Below are positions 14,516-26,484 of a DNA stretch of 64,000 nt, in pieces; the first letter of the stretch is position 1, and every line of letters starts with the position of its first letter. The translations under genes and the position numbers were made by a program. The notes beneath the pieces were generated by a model that saw only the letters and a program-made list of their open reading frames with translations, made no database searches and had not been told where the DNA came from. The stretch is from Rotaria sp. Silwood1 (Eukaryota; Rotifera; Eurotatoria; Philodinida; Philodinidae): the NCBI GenBank assembly GCA_905250075.1, contig CAJNOP010000095.1:248001-312000 (forward strand), given 5' to 3'.

Positions 14516-14672
14516 TTTTATCTAAAGAGAAAGAAATCTTTTGTTTATCATGATTACTAATTTTCATTTTGAAAACTATATATATATCTGACATAAAGAA
14601 AAACAAAATAAAATAAAGAACAAAAACAATAAGAAAATAGAAAAAGATGAATGTTTCATATTGACTAGAATA

Positions 14673-17600
14673 TTAATTTTTATCATTAATCATTGGTGTT
14701 TGTATATGAAATACATCTACTAAATTTTCCCATTGTTCAATATCTAATGATAAAATTAATTGAGTTAATGAATCCATTTGACATGGTTTTGTATTTGATG
14801 ATGAAAGACTAATATTCATATTACTATCATTTGATTTATTAGAGTTGTTCAAAGGGCCTAAAAAAACAGAATCAAAATCAAGAATTTACATATTTAGCAG
14901 AATTTTAAACGAAATATTTCATTCATATATTTATTTTTCTATTTTGACTTTCTCAATAGTACATCATTAAGTTTCAACAATTGAACTAATTAATTATTGA
15001 TTTTAATGATTGATTTTTCTATTATTATTTTGTAATACTAAATGAAATGAACTATCTAAAATTCTTCTCCAATCAAACTAACATTGATTTCAAAAACTTT
15101 GATTCGCTCAACAACCTAGTGTATATATATCTATATACATATCACTTTTTTTTCGATTATCGTTATCTGGCATAAGTTGGATTTTATTCATACCTACGCA
15201 TTGCGCTTTAGCATTGGATACAATTTTAAGGATTGAAAATTGTCTCATATTTCCTGTAGTTGTATATATATGAATGAAGAAAAAGAACTCTCCTTTTTTT
15301 TTCTTTTTACATTTTTACAGGCTAAGAATTCAGTTTCATGCGAGAAATGAATAACTTTTATAACAACTACTTATGTCTAATGATTATATTCAAGTGTTTG
15401 TATGACCTCAGACTGTTTTTGATTATTGCACTCAGTATCATTTTCATCCTATACAATTCCAATAGTGTAATATGACATATATGTACCTCTTAGAATCTTA
15501 AACTACTGATATTTTTCAAAATGTACATGCATAATTGACATACCAAATTCTATTGCGAAATTCAAATGAAGAGTTATTTATTAGTGACATAATTAGAAAA
15601 AAAAATTAGTAGAAGCTTAGCTATCTGAGTATGTATGGAAATATGGGTTGGAATAAGTGACATAACAAGGATTCTGATAGTCGGGCGTAATGTGATCAGG
15701 ACAGAAAGACGCACAGTTCTACTTAGTTACTTTACTAGCAGAGACTTTCTGGTAATACTTATAGAAGAGCTCAATGTCTTCTTAAAGAGCTGAGCTTGTT
15801 GTATCATCCCTGCCTGGTTACATTACTAATATATATATAATTGATGCTTATCTTTTTTATGTGACTGAGTGTATTATTACATGTTATCTTAGTGTTCGAA
15901 AAATAGAAGAGAGCAAACAATGAAGGACGGACAAGTCGTATCCATTAAATATTTCAAATGATAAACATAAATGGATCATAATATAAAGTTTTCTAAATAA
16001 AATAACTTACGTAAAACAGGTAATCCATTATTATCCAAAAACAATTCAGCTTTTCCTTCCTTAACAAAACAAAAAAAAACAGATTATTTCTTAAATCAAT
16101 ATAATTATTATTTTTTACTTTAATAAGAAATGAAATATGAAATATATTTTCAACAGAACGTGAAAACTTTGTTGGATGAATTGTAAACATAAAGAAACTT
16201 ATTGGTTGATCTTTAATACCAAAAAAAAACAATAAAAATAAAACTATATAACAAATAACGAACTATTATTATTTTCATATGCTTCTTCTAGACATCGATT
16301 CATTCGAATAATTTCTTTCGATGTTTGTTCACCATCAGATGACATTTTTTTAATCTAAATAAATATTTCAGTTTTCTAGGTTGTATAATTCTTTTTTTTT
16401 TGATGTTATTTACTTCTTGTATTTGAGTATGTTGAGAAGCATCAATAATTTCTTTAGTTCGACGACCTCGTTGTTTTATAAATGATTTTTCTATACTTCG
16501 TTTTTCAAACCAAAATGTTGGTAAACGTCCAGACCTGTTTGTTTTTTTTTCGGTTAAATATAAAAATTCAAATGCATTATTCTGTATTTAAAACATTTTC
16601 TTACATAAAATTCATCATGCCTGTAGTTTTATGACAATGACAAAAATCAATATAAAACTCTGCAAATACATCATCACTTTCTATCATATTTTTTTTAATA
16701 ATTTTAGCCTAATAAAAAAAGAAATTTTTTTCTATTTAAAAAAAAAAAAAGACGAAATTTTTTTTTCTACAAACACATTTTCGCATTAATTTAAAAGCAT
16801 CTTCAGTTGTAGATTTTTTATCAATAGCAATAGTTTGAATACGAGCAAATGATGATATAGTTTTTAATGCAACTAAATATAAAATTTTTTTAATAACAAA
16901 AAAAAACAAAAAAGCTGTTAGCGTAATCCCTACAGGATTAAAATGTGAAATACGATGTAGCTGCTCGTACTAATCACAAGAAGATTGTTTTATTCTATCT
17001 ATTTTAGGGACATACTTCTTCACCCATTCTTTTACTTAATCCGTCAGAAATATAATAAGGAAGTAATAACGAGACGTTATTGATATACGGCCTTTAATCA
17101 TATATCAAGAACATTTGTCACAGTCTGTCGGAGTAGAAATTTCTATTCTATATACTTCAATATCTCTTACAAGCTTCTATTCTACAAAATAATAAATATT
17201 AAATACATACTTATATCAAGAACACCTTCACGTGGTGTTCGAACTAGAACATAAAAATAATAATAAAATGTGAAATAGAAATTCAGCTCAATGTATTGTC
17301 TTTTACCATCTTCGAATAGTTTATTGCAAGCATTTAATCGATTGAATAATTGTTGGTTTGTAGGCTCGGTTAATTCAGGTTTATTACCTGAAAATCATAA
17401 GATAAAAAGAAATATTTATCTTTAAATTTTAATAGTCAAGAACATTCTTGATGATAATTATACAATAGAAAAATGTTGAATGCAAACTTAGAAATTCTTT
17501 TTTTTTTTTTGAAATTTTAAGCAAAAGCATTCGGGTGAGAAGTTCATAGGATAATTTAAATGACAATTCAGTTTCACTAATAATTATGTAACAAATGTGA

Positions 17601-19520
17601 AATTTTTGTCATATCAAATTCAGTTTCGTGCTTGCCATAGGTAATGCTATATGTCATCAAACAAAAGTGAATAGAGATCATTATGTCTGTCATGCATTCC
17701 CTTCCTTTGACATATCAAAGCACATTATCGTTGATTCCTCTTTTTATCGTGCAACAACAAACACAGTATGATAAGTTATATTTAGAAACAAATTGTTATG
17801 ATCCACAAAGTAGAAAACAAAATATAAATAAGATCTTCTAAATAATTAGCTTTCTCATGTACCCTAGAAGAAAAATGTTTGGTATTTCTGTGTCATAGAC
17901 TCTACAAGAACAATATGTGGCATTCAAAATATTTTGTTAGTCTATTTATAAAGTATTCATCTACCAATTTTTCTTTTCCTAGTACAGTTACATCTAATCA
18001 ATTCACAAGGGACCGTATTCAAATGATAAATCACCTTCTCGTCAAAAGCTAATGAATTGTAGGTCATCAACTAGCTGATTTCGAACAGGACTGTGAGAAA
18101 TCTCCTTAGGTTTTTATGTGGTGGAGTTTCTAGACTAGCATAAGTTTTGTCAATATCGATTAAGATCTACTTAGATTATAGACTAGATCAAGTTATTTAT
18201 AAACAGTAATCTTTTCTATTTTTCAAAAATGAGTTTTAGGTAATATAATATTATCTTCTACACTTTCACATTGAAATGTTGCTATGTAGTAACAGTCAAA
18301 AGTTTAGAGCAGTTATTTTTGAATTTTCTTCTCCATGGTAGAAGCTAAGATGATTCTCCATTAAAATTGTTGAACCTTAAAACTACTTAGATGAGGATGT
18401 CTGAAAATCTAAGATCTTCCAAAAATCAATTTTTTGAACATGGTTGTGTTTGATAGAGCAAAAAATGAGATGTCTCACCTCTCTTCATCGCACTGATTTT
18501 TTTTGGATCTTCTCTAAACTAAATACAGTTCAATGCAGGATCATAAAGAGAGTCGAGTCATTTCATTTACCTCTATCAAACAAAACCATATCCAGAAAAA
18601 TTTCTAAGCAATGCTGGAAAATTAGATTTCGAAGAGTTCTGACTATGTAAACATTCTCATCAAAATAATTTTATTAGAGCATTTAGGTTCATAAATCCTT
18701 ATACAAAATTCTTTCAGCTACTCAACTATATTCTTCTTTCCAGGTCCTTCCTAACTATTACCACGGAACAGACAACTCCACAAAAAAAAAACAACTGCTC
18801 TTAATTTATGTCTGCCACTACACATGTATCTGTTGCATGAATTACAATAACTATATTTTCTATAAAAAGAAACAATTTTGAAGCACGAGAAGTTATTGTT
18901 TATCTAAGTAATTCGATATGCTCTATAAACTGGACAAAAAAGAAAAAAAAAAATTTCAAATGAAAAGTTTGCTTATCTAGAAAACCAGTACATGAAGACT
19001 TGATAGGTTTTCTTGCGGTTATATTCGAAATCATCTACTAGCCTTTAATGCAAAAACGATTGCTTAGTTAAAAATGTGTCTTCATCAGGTGAACATACTA
19101 AACTAATACATCTTATTATGCTGATTTTGTCTTTAATTAATTTCTTGATTAGTTATTGAATCTGAAGTTATAGTCATTTTTAAATTCAACAAGAACAAAT
19201 TTTACTAATCCGTATTAAACAATAAAATAAAAACTATTGATCGGAACAACAAACAGAAGCCATACATTGTTTATAGTAATATGCATGCACAAAAAAAAAA
19301 TGAATAACATAACTCACTGTACAAATCACTGATTAAACTTCGATAATTAATGCGTGTTTCAAGTCTTTCTTCCGTCTGATAGACAAAAGAAACAAAAGAA
19401 TTCAATTTTATTTCGTGTTTTTGCAAAACAACAACAACAATAAATGATGCTTACATTTATTTGATTAACCAATTTATGTCTGCTCATTTTTTGATTAGGA
19501 ACAGTAGTAGTATCAGCCAT
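14673..19520 (-). CDS. NSMCE4A: NSMCE4A orthologue: Nse4 kleisin of the SMC5/6 complex
   Basis: Nse4 is the kleisin that bridges the SMC5 and SMC6 heads and works in DNA repair and chromosome maintenance. The start at 19520 gives MADTTTVPNQKMSRHKLVNQ, followed by RLETRINYRSLISDLYS. After an intron of almost 1.9 kb come KPELTEPTNQQLFNRLNAC, VALKTISSFARIQTIAID, ESDDVFAEFYIDFCHCH and RLPTFWFEKRSIEKSF. The Nse4 C-terminal domain is clear: IKDQPISFFMFTIHP, SRSVENIFHISFLIK, EGKAELFLDNNGLPVL and a final LILSLDIEQWENLVDVFHI, which lines up with the family's conserved tail (…SYRDWEEIVKTF… in mammals). The stop is TAA at 14673. Introns at 14860-16010 and 17400-19310 hold repeat relics. The gene lies 207 bases downstream of the LPMO gene on the same strand. 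Confidence 0.88.
16914..17185. repeat. Dispersed repeat family A, copy in NSMCE4A intron
   Basis: Related in inverse orientation to about 57130-57410. Both share GTTAG(C/T)GTAAT near one end, a CATA(C/T)TTCTTCA block and the core TTATTGATATACGG. It is non-coding and probably a short non-autonomous transposon relic within an intron. Ends are approximate. Confidence 0.45.
17400..19310. other. Long NSMCE4A intron with degenerate repeats
   Basis: No exon of NSMCE4A was recognised inside this stretch. Near 18975-19060 it carries a block (AGAAAACCAGTA… and TATATTCGAAATCA) that also occurs around 2485-2545 in a GAPVD1 intron, so another dispersed non-coding repeat is likely. Short open frames here, for example around 18444-18650 on the + strand, show no recognisable protein. 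Confidence 0.4.
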
Positions 19521-19726
19521 ATAAATTTTAGTTCTATTTTCTGAAAACAAGAAGAGACAAGATATAAGTATATTTATATATATTTTTTTTCTTCTTCCTA
19601 TCGTACATTTCATTTAGTCAATAAATATCGTGATAAATACGAAAGAAAAAAAAACACAACACAACAAAACAAACAATAAACATTTTTTTTTTTGTCTTTT
19701 TTTTTTTTGTAATACGATAAATAGTT

Positions 19727-21093
19727 TTAAATTTTGACACAAATGCATAATGTTGGTGGACAATGTATAGCACATAATTGCAAACACCAATTCTCGATAC
19801 CAATTAATGGTTTAAGTGCTTCATTTGTTGCATAACAACGAAGAGTTTTATTATTTTGATCTAATTGTTCAATTAATTCTTTTGATGGATGAAATGGAAA
19901 GATAAAAGTCATTGGTCTTGTTGTTGTTGTTATTGTTGTTGTCACAGTTGATTCAGTTGGTTTTGGATAAATAAGAAAAGGTGTTGGTGGAGGTACAACT
20001 ATCGGATTTAGAAATGGAAATAAGAAAAACGAATTTGGTGCAATTGTTGTTGAATATGATAATAAAACATTATTATTTATTGAAGCAATGCGTATATCAG
20101 CACAACTATAAAATAAATTTAAATAAAAAAAAAATTAAAACAACGAAGTCAAACGAAAGTATTTTACTTATAAAATTCTTCTTGTTGACCACAACCGAGA
20201 CATGCTTCACCTGTTTCAATATTTCTACCCCAATTATTACCAGCATGATAACGCCATTGTAATACACATCGCGTACAAGATAAACCATGAGGTAATTGAA
20301 CACTATCAAAAATAAAGATTCAAATTCATATAATTTGATTACTGTTTTTTTTTCCTTCATTTATTTACCGTAAAAAAATTAAATCCATGCCTTCATTAAC
20401 AGTATATTGTTTACCAAATCCTTCTATATAAAGTATATTTTGATCTAAACATTCTTGTGTTACTTCCATATTTGGATCTAATGCTGGACATAAACGAAAT
20501 TCCATAAAACCTTTGTGATTTGCTGATAACTATCAATACAACAAAAAAAAAAAAAAAAGTTTGAATCATACTTTATTTCTGTTTATCTTACCAATATTTT
20601 AACATCAATTAATGCACCTGATAAATAATGTCGAACAATTATGTTTGTTGCATATTTACCACCAGTTTCATGATATCGTGATCCACTATATGAATCACCA
20701 CAAACACCACATTTACCCCCTAAATATGAATACATATATTTGAAATTGATATTTCGAACATATATGTACCATTTGATTTTTGAACACCTAATCCACCACA
20801 ATTCAATCCAACATCATCATAATTAGCAGGAACATCAAAACCTAAAACTATGAAATTTTTAAATAATCATATGCAAATTTAGTTTACCATAACGCCATGC
20901 AGCATTTCGAGCCGGTGGATCTTCCATACGACCATGTCCATGTATTTGTTGAAGGGAAATTAAAATAGTAATAAACCAATTCCACAATTCTTTACTATAT
21001 TAAAAAAAACAAGAGGAAAATAATGAGGTCGTCTATTCATTTTCTTTTGTGTCTTTATAACTGCAAAAAAAAAATAATCTCTTACCTGCACAT
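19727..21093 (-). CDS. Secreted AA15-type lytic polysaccharide monooxygenase
   Basis: A copper enzyme family that oxidatively cleaves chitin and, in some members, cellulose outside the cell. The ATG lies in a tiny first exon (MCS) joined to KELWNWFITILISLQQIHG, a signal peptide. Cleavage before HGRMEDPPARNAAWRYGF would leave the copper-binding N-terminal His. The second brace His is likely in SANHKGFMEF. Family motifs follow in order: NCGG, GKCGVCGDSYSG, ETGGKYATNIIVRHY, LIDVKIL, RLCPALDP, QECLDQN, LPHGLSCTRCVLQWRYHAGN, ACLGCGQQEEFYNCADIRI. A Pro/Thr-rich linker then leads to a Cys-rich tail, LRCYATNEALKPL…ENWCLQLC…CPPTLCICV, of the kind seen after the catalytic domain in invertebrate AA15 proteins. 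It is about 330 residues in seven short exons, all junctions in frame. The stop is 207 bases before the NSMCE4A start. Confidence 0.88.
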
Positions 21094-24000
21094 GATTTCT
21101 TTTTTTTTAATGTTATTCTTAATTAGTATGAAAAAGTTTTGACTATTCGATATGTAGACGAACGAAAGAAATATTTCACAAAGAACATATTATCTATTTA
21201 TTGTTCTTTTTTTATAACTCGATACATGAAATCAAATCTATTGTAATGAATTTCAATTCGAATGATATCTTGATTTCTTATGTAAATGTTTTTTTTTTTT
21301 TTTTGAAAAAATGTTGTATTTCTTGTTGATCGAAGGACAGTTTACACTTAGTCTTACGATTGTGTGATCTGTTTTGATATGAAAATACGTCGAAAAAAAT
21401 AATAAGAAGATACAAATGAATAAACGAACGACAAAGAAATGAACAAAAATATAAATCCGAATTGTTGCGTTTTTGTTTTTCTTTGATTAACTAAAGACGA
21501 AAAAAAAAAGTAACGCTGATCCTTTTTTGTTGTCATTCTTTCGTTCTCTTAATTATGTGTAAAAGTGATTAATAGCTTCAAACATACAAAAACAATCAAA
21601 TAAAATTACTCTTCTTTGAATAATATCTTCTTTTGTTTTTTTTCGAAAAAGCAAAACATCAGAAAAAAAAAACTCTTACTTTTTCAATATATCAAATATT
21701 TAATTATCTAAAAATAAAATATTCATTAACGAAATCAACAATTCATAACACATAGTTTATAAATATTATCCATCTTTTTTAGTTAATAATGATATTCACA
21801 ATGTATGTATGTATGTATGTAAACGAACAAACAAATAATATTTTTTTTGTAGCACCAATGATGCTATTCTATAGATGGCAGTGAAAGAATAAATAGTGAT
21901 TATTGGCGACATCATTGTGTCAAAATATGTTTTCGTTTCAAAATGCGTTATTTTATCTTTCAAGGTGAAAACCAATTTTTAAATAGTTTATCACTCGATT
22001 CAAATTGTCGTTGTTCGTTTCGTTTCTCTTATTTTGTCAATTATATCAGTGAATCGATCATTATTATAAATGATATATAATGATCCGATTAGGAAAAGAT
22101 CATTAAATTCATTTTGTTTTTTGTATTAAAGAAGTAAAGCTATGTTTCATATACAGATTTATCAGGATCAGGTTTTTTTAATCTTATTCGTAATATTGAC
22201 TTAAAACAAAAAGAGTACTATTTCATAACAGAAGAGCTTCTTTTTTATTTGAAAACTTGTTATTGTCAATAAACAGATGAACATTCACGAAAAACATGTT
22301 AATTTAATTCGTTTTTAAAGTTTGATTCTACATTATAAAATTTAACATATATGAAATCACAAAAGATAAATGATTGAACTTCATACTAAGCGAATTAAAA
22401 CTGTCGAGAGTAACTCAGATCTAAAAAAATTTTCATTCGACTTACTTTAAATGGAAAAGTTGACGAACTTGATTAAATACGTTCATGATAAAGATTCAAA
22501 GTCATTTTCGATAATCTATACAGTACGACAATAATCATTATAAAGTTTTAGATCATTTCTATTCAACCTATTTCTTTTAAAGCGGAAAGATTAAGTTTAA
22601 ATTCATCGACAATAAATTATAACCGATTATGTGTAAGAAACAAATGAACGACAAGATTATGTCATCGTATTCGTTATTTCGCAACTTCTCTATAACAAAT
22701 CCGGATTACTGATAAGCTTTTTCTACGAAAAACAAGCGTACAAAAAAGTTGATAACCAATTTAAGTTTTTGCCGTGATCAGTCATTTCAATAGGTTTAAA
22801 TTACAAAAAGAACTAAGTCCTACATAAATAACTTGATAAGCGTCATCTACTAATAATCACATTTTTCTAAACTTATTAAGACGATATATATCAGCTAAAA
22901 GTCATCAAGTGCTTTTACTTCATATTAATGTCAAGAAAATTCTCATCTATATTGTTCATTATTGAAGTGAAGAGCAAAACACCCATCAATTATCGTAAGC
23001 CTATTGTGCATCTAGCAGCTTTCTGCAGCAACTTTTTTCCGTCCCGTTTCCCATAGGAATCGGGAACGGAAATTTCCTTGAAGACTTCAAGAAAGAGAAC
23101 AATATTAAAAAAGAGGCGTTTCCGAAAATAGTTTTATTTTTGTATATAATCTCCTAATTTTCTCATTTGTGTTGAAAGAATACTGAAATTAGTCTGATAT
23201 TCCATTGTTAAGAAATAGATTTCGTCATTCTTCCAGAAACATTTGTACTGCCTAGTAGTTAAAAGAAAAATAATAAATTCCTGTAAATCAGAATTAAATA
23301 AGCACATTCATTATTCATTAAGGACTCCCCTAAAAACCGATTTCGTGCCAGATATATTCAAATCATCTGAAATCTGAGAATGTATGACAGCTGTAGTAGA
23401 GAGACTATAATAAAATATTCAGCTCTATGCCATGATCTTTGACAGAAATATCCATCAAACAAGAATAAAAATAGCTCATTTAGCAAATCAAATTTCTCTG
23501 TTCAGAATCATTCTATATATTTGATTTGTCTTTGTTTTTGTTGAAAAAGCATGTCAGAATGCAGTACAATATACAGCCTTTTTCTTTTCAATTGTTACTT
23601 CTTTATTGGAGAAAAGGGATAATAATTTCAATGAGTCAAAAAACTATGAAAATAGGTATTTTGTAAAAATAATGCTTAATTATAAAAAAAGGAATCTGTA
23701 CTACACTACATCTTAAGATGCTCGTTCAAACAAACAAAAAATTAGATCTATAGAATAACGGTTCAAAGAGAAATCTGAGGCACAAATAAAAAAAACATAA
23801 ACAAAAAAAAATTACGAAAAATGTTTCCGACTTTTCAAAAAAAAAATGCTATTTTCAGGCATAAAATGGGCTATAATCATGAAAACTTTTGACGCCAAGC
23901 AAAAAATCATATTATTTCTGAAAGATCAGAACTCACGCGATCTTCCCATGTATTTATTTTAATTTTTAGTTTTTTGACAAAAACTAATTTTTTTTTGTGA

Positions 24001-26484
24001 GGGAAAAGATCTTAAAGTGTAATTCAATTATCAAAACTATTATTTTCTGTGTGATTATCATCTTTGAAATCATTAGTTTTCGGATAATATCGTATATTCT
24101 TCTCTTTTCAATTGATGAAGGTTATAATTCTCTTAATGTTGATAAATTTCGATGTATAAATAAGAATTAGTTTATTTTATTAAAATGCATCTTCAGTGAT
24201 AGTTCTATTTCTAATTCAAGGCTATCGCACATTGCATAATATGCGACGTTGATAGAAGCTAGTATCTGGCAATGATTTTTCTTTTCTCAAACATGGAAAA
24301 TGAAATTGTAATAGAAATTCCACAAGCGTTTCAGGTGCAAGCAATGAAATTGGAGAAAAGTCGTTCTCACAGGTTGTTGTGTATGTTTAAGTCTGTAGGC
24401 CTCAGACAGTCTATCGCTCAGCAGGAAACATGAAGAATCAATGATTTACCTTTTACTGAGTAGTGAAGTATCGAAGCAGAACGCTATCTAAATCTTATTA
24501 AAATCTTCGATAATGTATAATTTTGTTAAAAATTAAACTTTTTTCATCATATCTTGCTTAAGATTTATAAGTTGGAAAATGATAATTTTTCAAGTAGATG
24601 GAATAATCTTTTTTTAATATTATTCAGTTACATAGATTGATATACATATAATATAGTATTACGAATATAATCTATTTGCAGAATGGTTGTTAAAAATCTC
24701 TTGGTTACAGATGTGAGAGTAGTAGTTTTCATAGAGTCATCTTGTTTTGGATATAAGCTCATAGAATAACATGATCTTCATTCTAAAGATTTATTTAGAA
24801 CTAATGACCAGTCAGAAAAAGCATTTCAGACTATCTTTATAATGCTTCTTACCGATAAAAACTAAAAATATTCAGTTTATGTAATGGCTTCTTAGAGAAA
24901 ACTTAACAATATAAATGAATAATTTCGTATCAGTAGCATAATCAATGATTCCATAATAAAAAAAAAAGAAAATGAAGACTAATGATACCGATACGCTTCA
25001 ACAAAATGAAAGTTCTGATTTCATTCTAAAAATAACCGTCTTTACAAGTTTCTAACCATAAATTATTCTCTGAAATGACACATTATTCAAAAAAATAATT
25101 TATGATAAATAGTTTTTCGGTTTTATATAAATAAAATAACAGCAGAACTATGAATCAAATTAACTCTAAATTCAATTCTCATGTCATTCACGATGAATGG
25201 ATTATTAATGATCTATTCAGCATTTCCACAGTGAAATTATTTCGCCTGTATTCAACCATATCAGTGTCTTAATCAGCATCTATTTAAGCCATTTTTTTTA
25301 ATTGATTGACTCAATTCCAACTCTACTGTATAATGCCAGAAGTATGAAAGGATTAATACAGAGTGTTTTGTGTAGGATCTGTTAAAATATTCAGAAAGAT
25401 GGATCAAAATGAATGAACATTAAGAATATTTTGTACTGAACAACGGGGTCTAGATTCAAAAAGTCAATCGTTCGATTCCTAATGAGTTACAACCTATTGA
25501 TAAGTTATACTTCAATTTACAAGGTGTCCAAGCGAGCAAACACCTACGTATATATGTTCACACAAGCAAATATCCATTATTTGAATGTATACTTAATGAT
25601 AACATGAATATATTTAGTTATTTTACTTAATTTCATCAATAACCATTAGAATGATAATTACTATTCATCATCATTTCTTTTCTCTCATTTATATTTCTTA
25701 ATTTGAATTACAAAAAAGATCAAATATGAAACATATTCATTTGTTCAAATCAATCACTAAACTATCATCATTCAATCATCAATAAAGCTTTTGATTCTTT
25801 TTTTTTCTTTTTTTTTTTTTTTTATTAAGGTGTGTATATATATGTGTATATAGAAAATGAGCAAAAAAAAAGAAAGAGAAGAGATCTTGATTGATTAATT
25901 AATGAGAATGTGCGAGTGTGGTGAACAATAAATGAAATAATGCACGCATTCTGCCTAGAACAATTATTTTCACACAACACGAACAAAAAAGCATGAATTT
26001 TTTTTTCTGTTTTTTTTTTCTTTGTTTTTTTTTTGTCTAGTAAACAACCAACAAACACGCGTAAAGAGAAAAAGAAATGTATGGATCAAGATACAAAAAA
26101 AAAAGAAGAAAAAAACGAAATGAAAGAAAGCGAGCCTAGCTCTAAAAAGAACATCAAAATTGTTCCATCATCATTGTTATGTATATTAAAACAGAGACAA
26201 TATTTTATGTAATTCTATTAAAGCATAATAATAAGTAGAAGAGTAAGCAAGAAGAAGAGAACACAAGCGCGAGATCAAGATTGATGTCAAAAGTTTTAGA
26301 AATAAACTTTGATTGATATAGGCTATGTATTTTTTTTTTGTTTTTTTTTTGTATGTTTTGTTTTATTTATTATTCTCACAGACGATGATTATATAATAAT
26401 GACTATTGAAGATTAAATAATAAGAAGCAAAGTGAAAAAAGAAATGAATGAAATGTACCCTCTGTCTCTTATTAATCATTTATT
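21094..26484. other. 5.4-kb gene-poor region upstream of the LPMO gene
   Basis: No gene could be supported on either strand. The stretch is AT-rich with an (ATGT)5 microsatellite at 21801-21820, long poly-T/poly-A runs near 21290 and 25800-26100, and dispersed repeat relics, including a family B copy near 23320-23760. Its left end should contain the LPMO promoter or upstream leader region and its right end is the 3' flank of the MAP-like gene. No TATA box or other signal could be assigned with confidence. Confidence 0.5.
23320..23760. repeat. Dispersed repeat family B, copy 1
   Basis: Resembles about 27310-27660. Shared blocks in the same order are (AAGGACTCCC / AAGAGTTCCC), TCAGCTCT(A/G)T(G/A)CCAT, ATTCTATATATTT and CATG(T/C)CAGA(A/C)TG. 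It is non-coding and diverged. Probably an old interspersed element, with ends set by eye. Confidence 0.4.

Noticed and set aside
25441..25500. GTTCGATTCC resembling a tRNA T-arm
   Set aside because: No matching acceptor stem, D-arm or anticodon arm could be laid out upstream.
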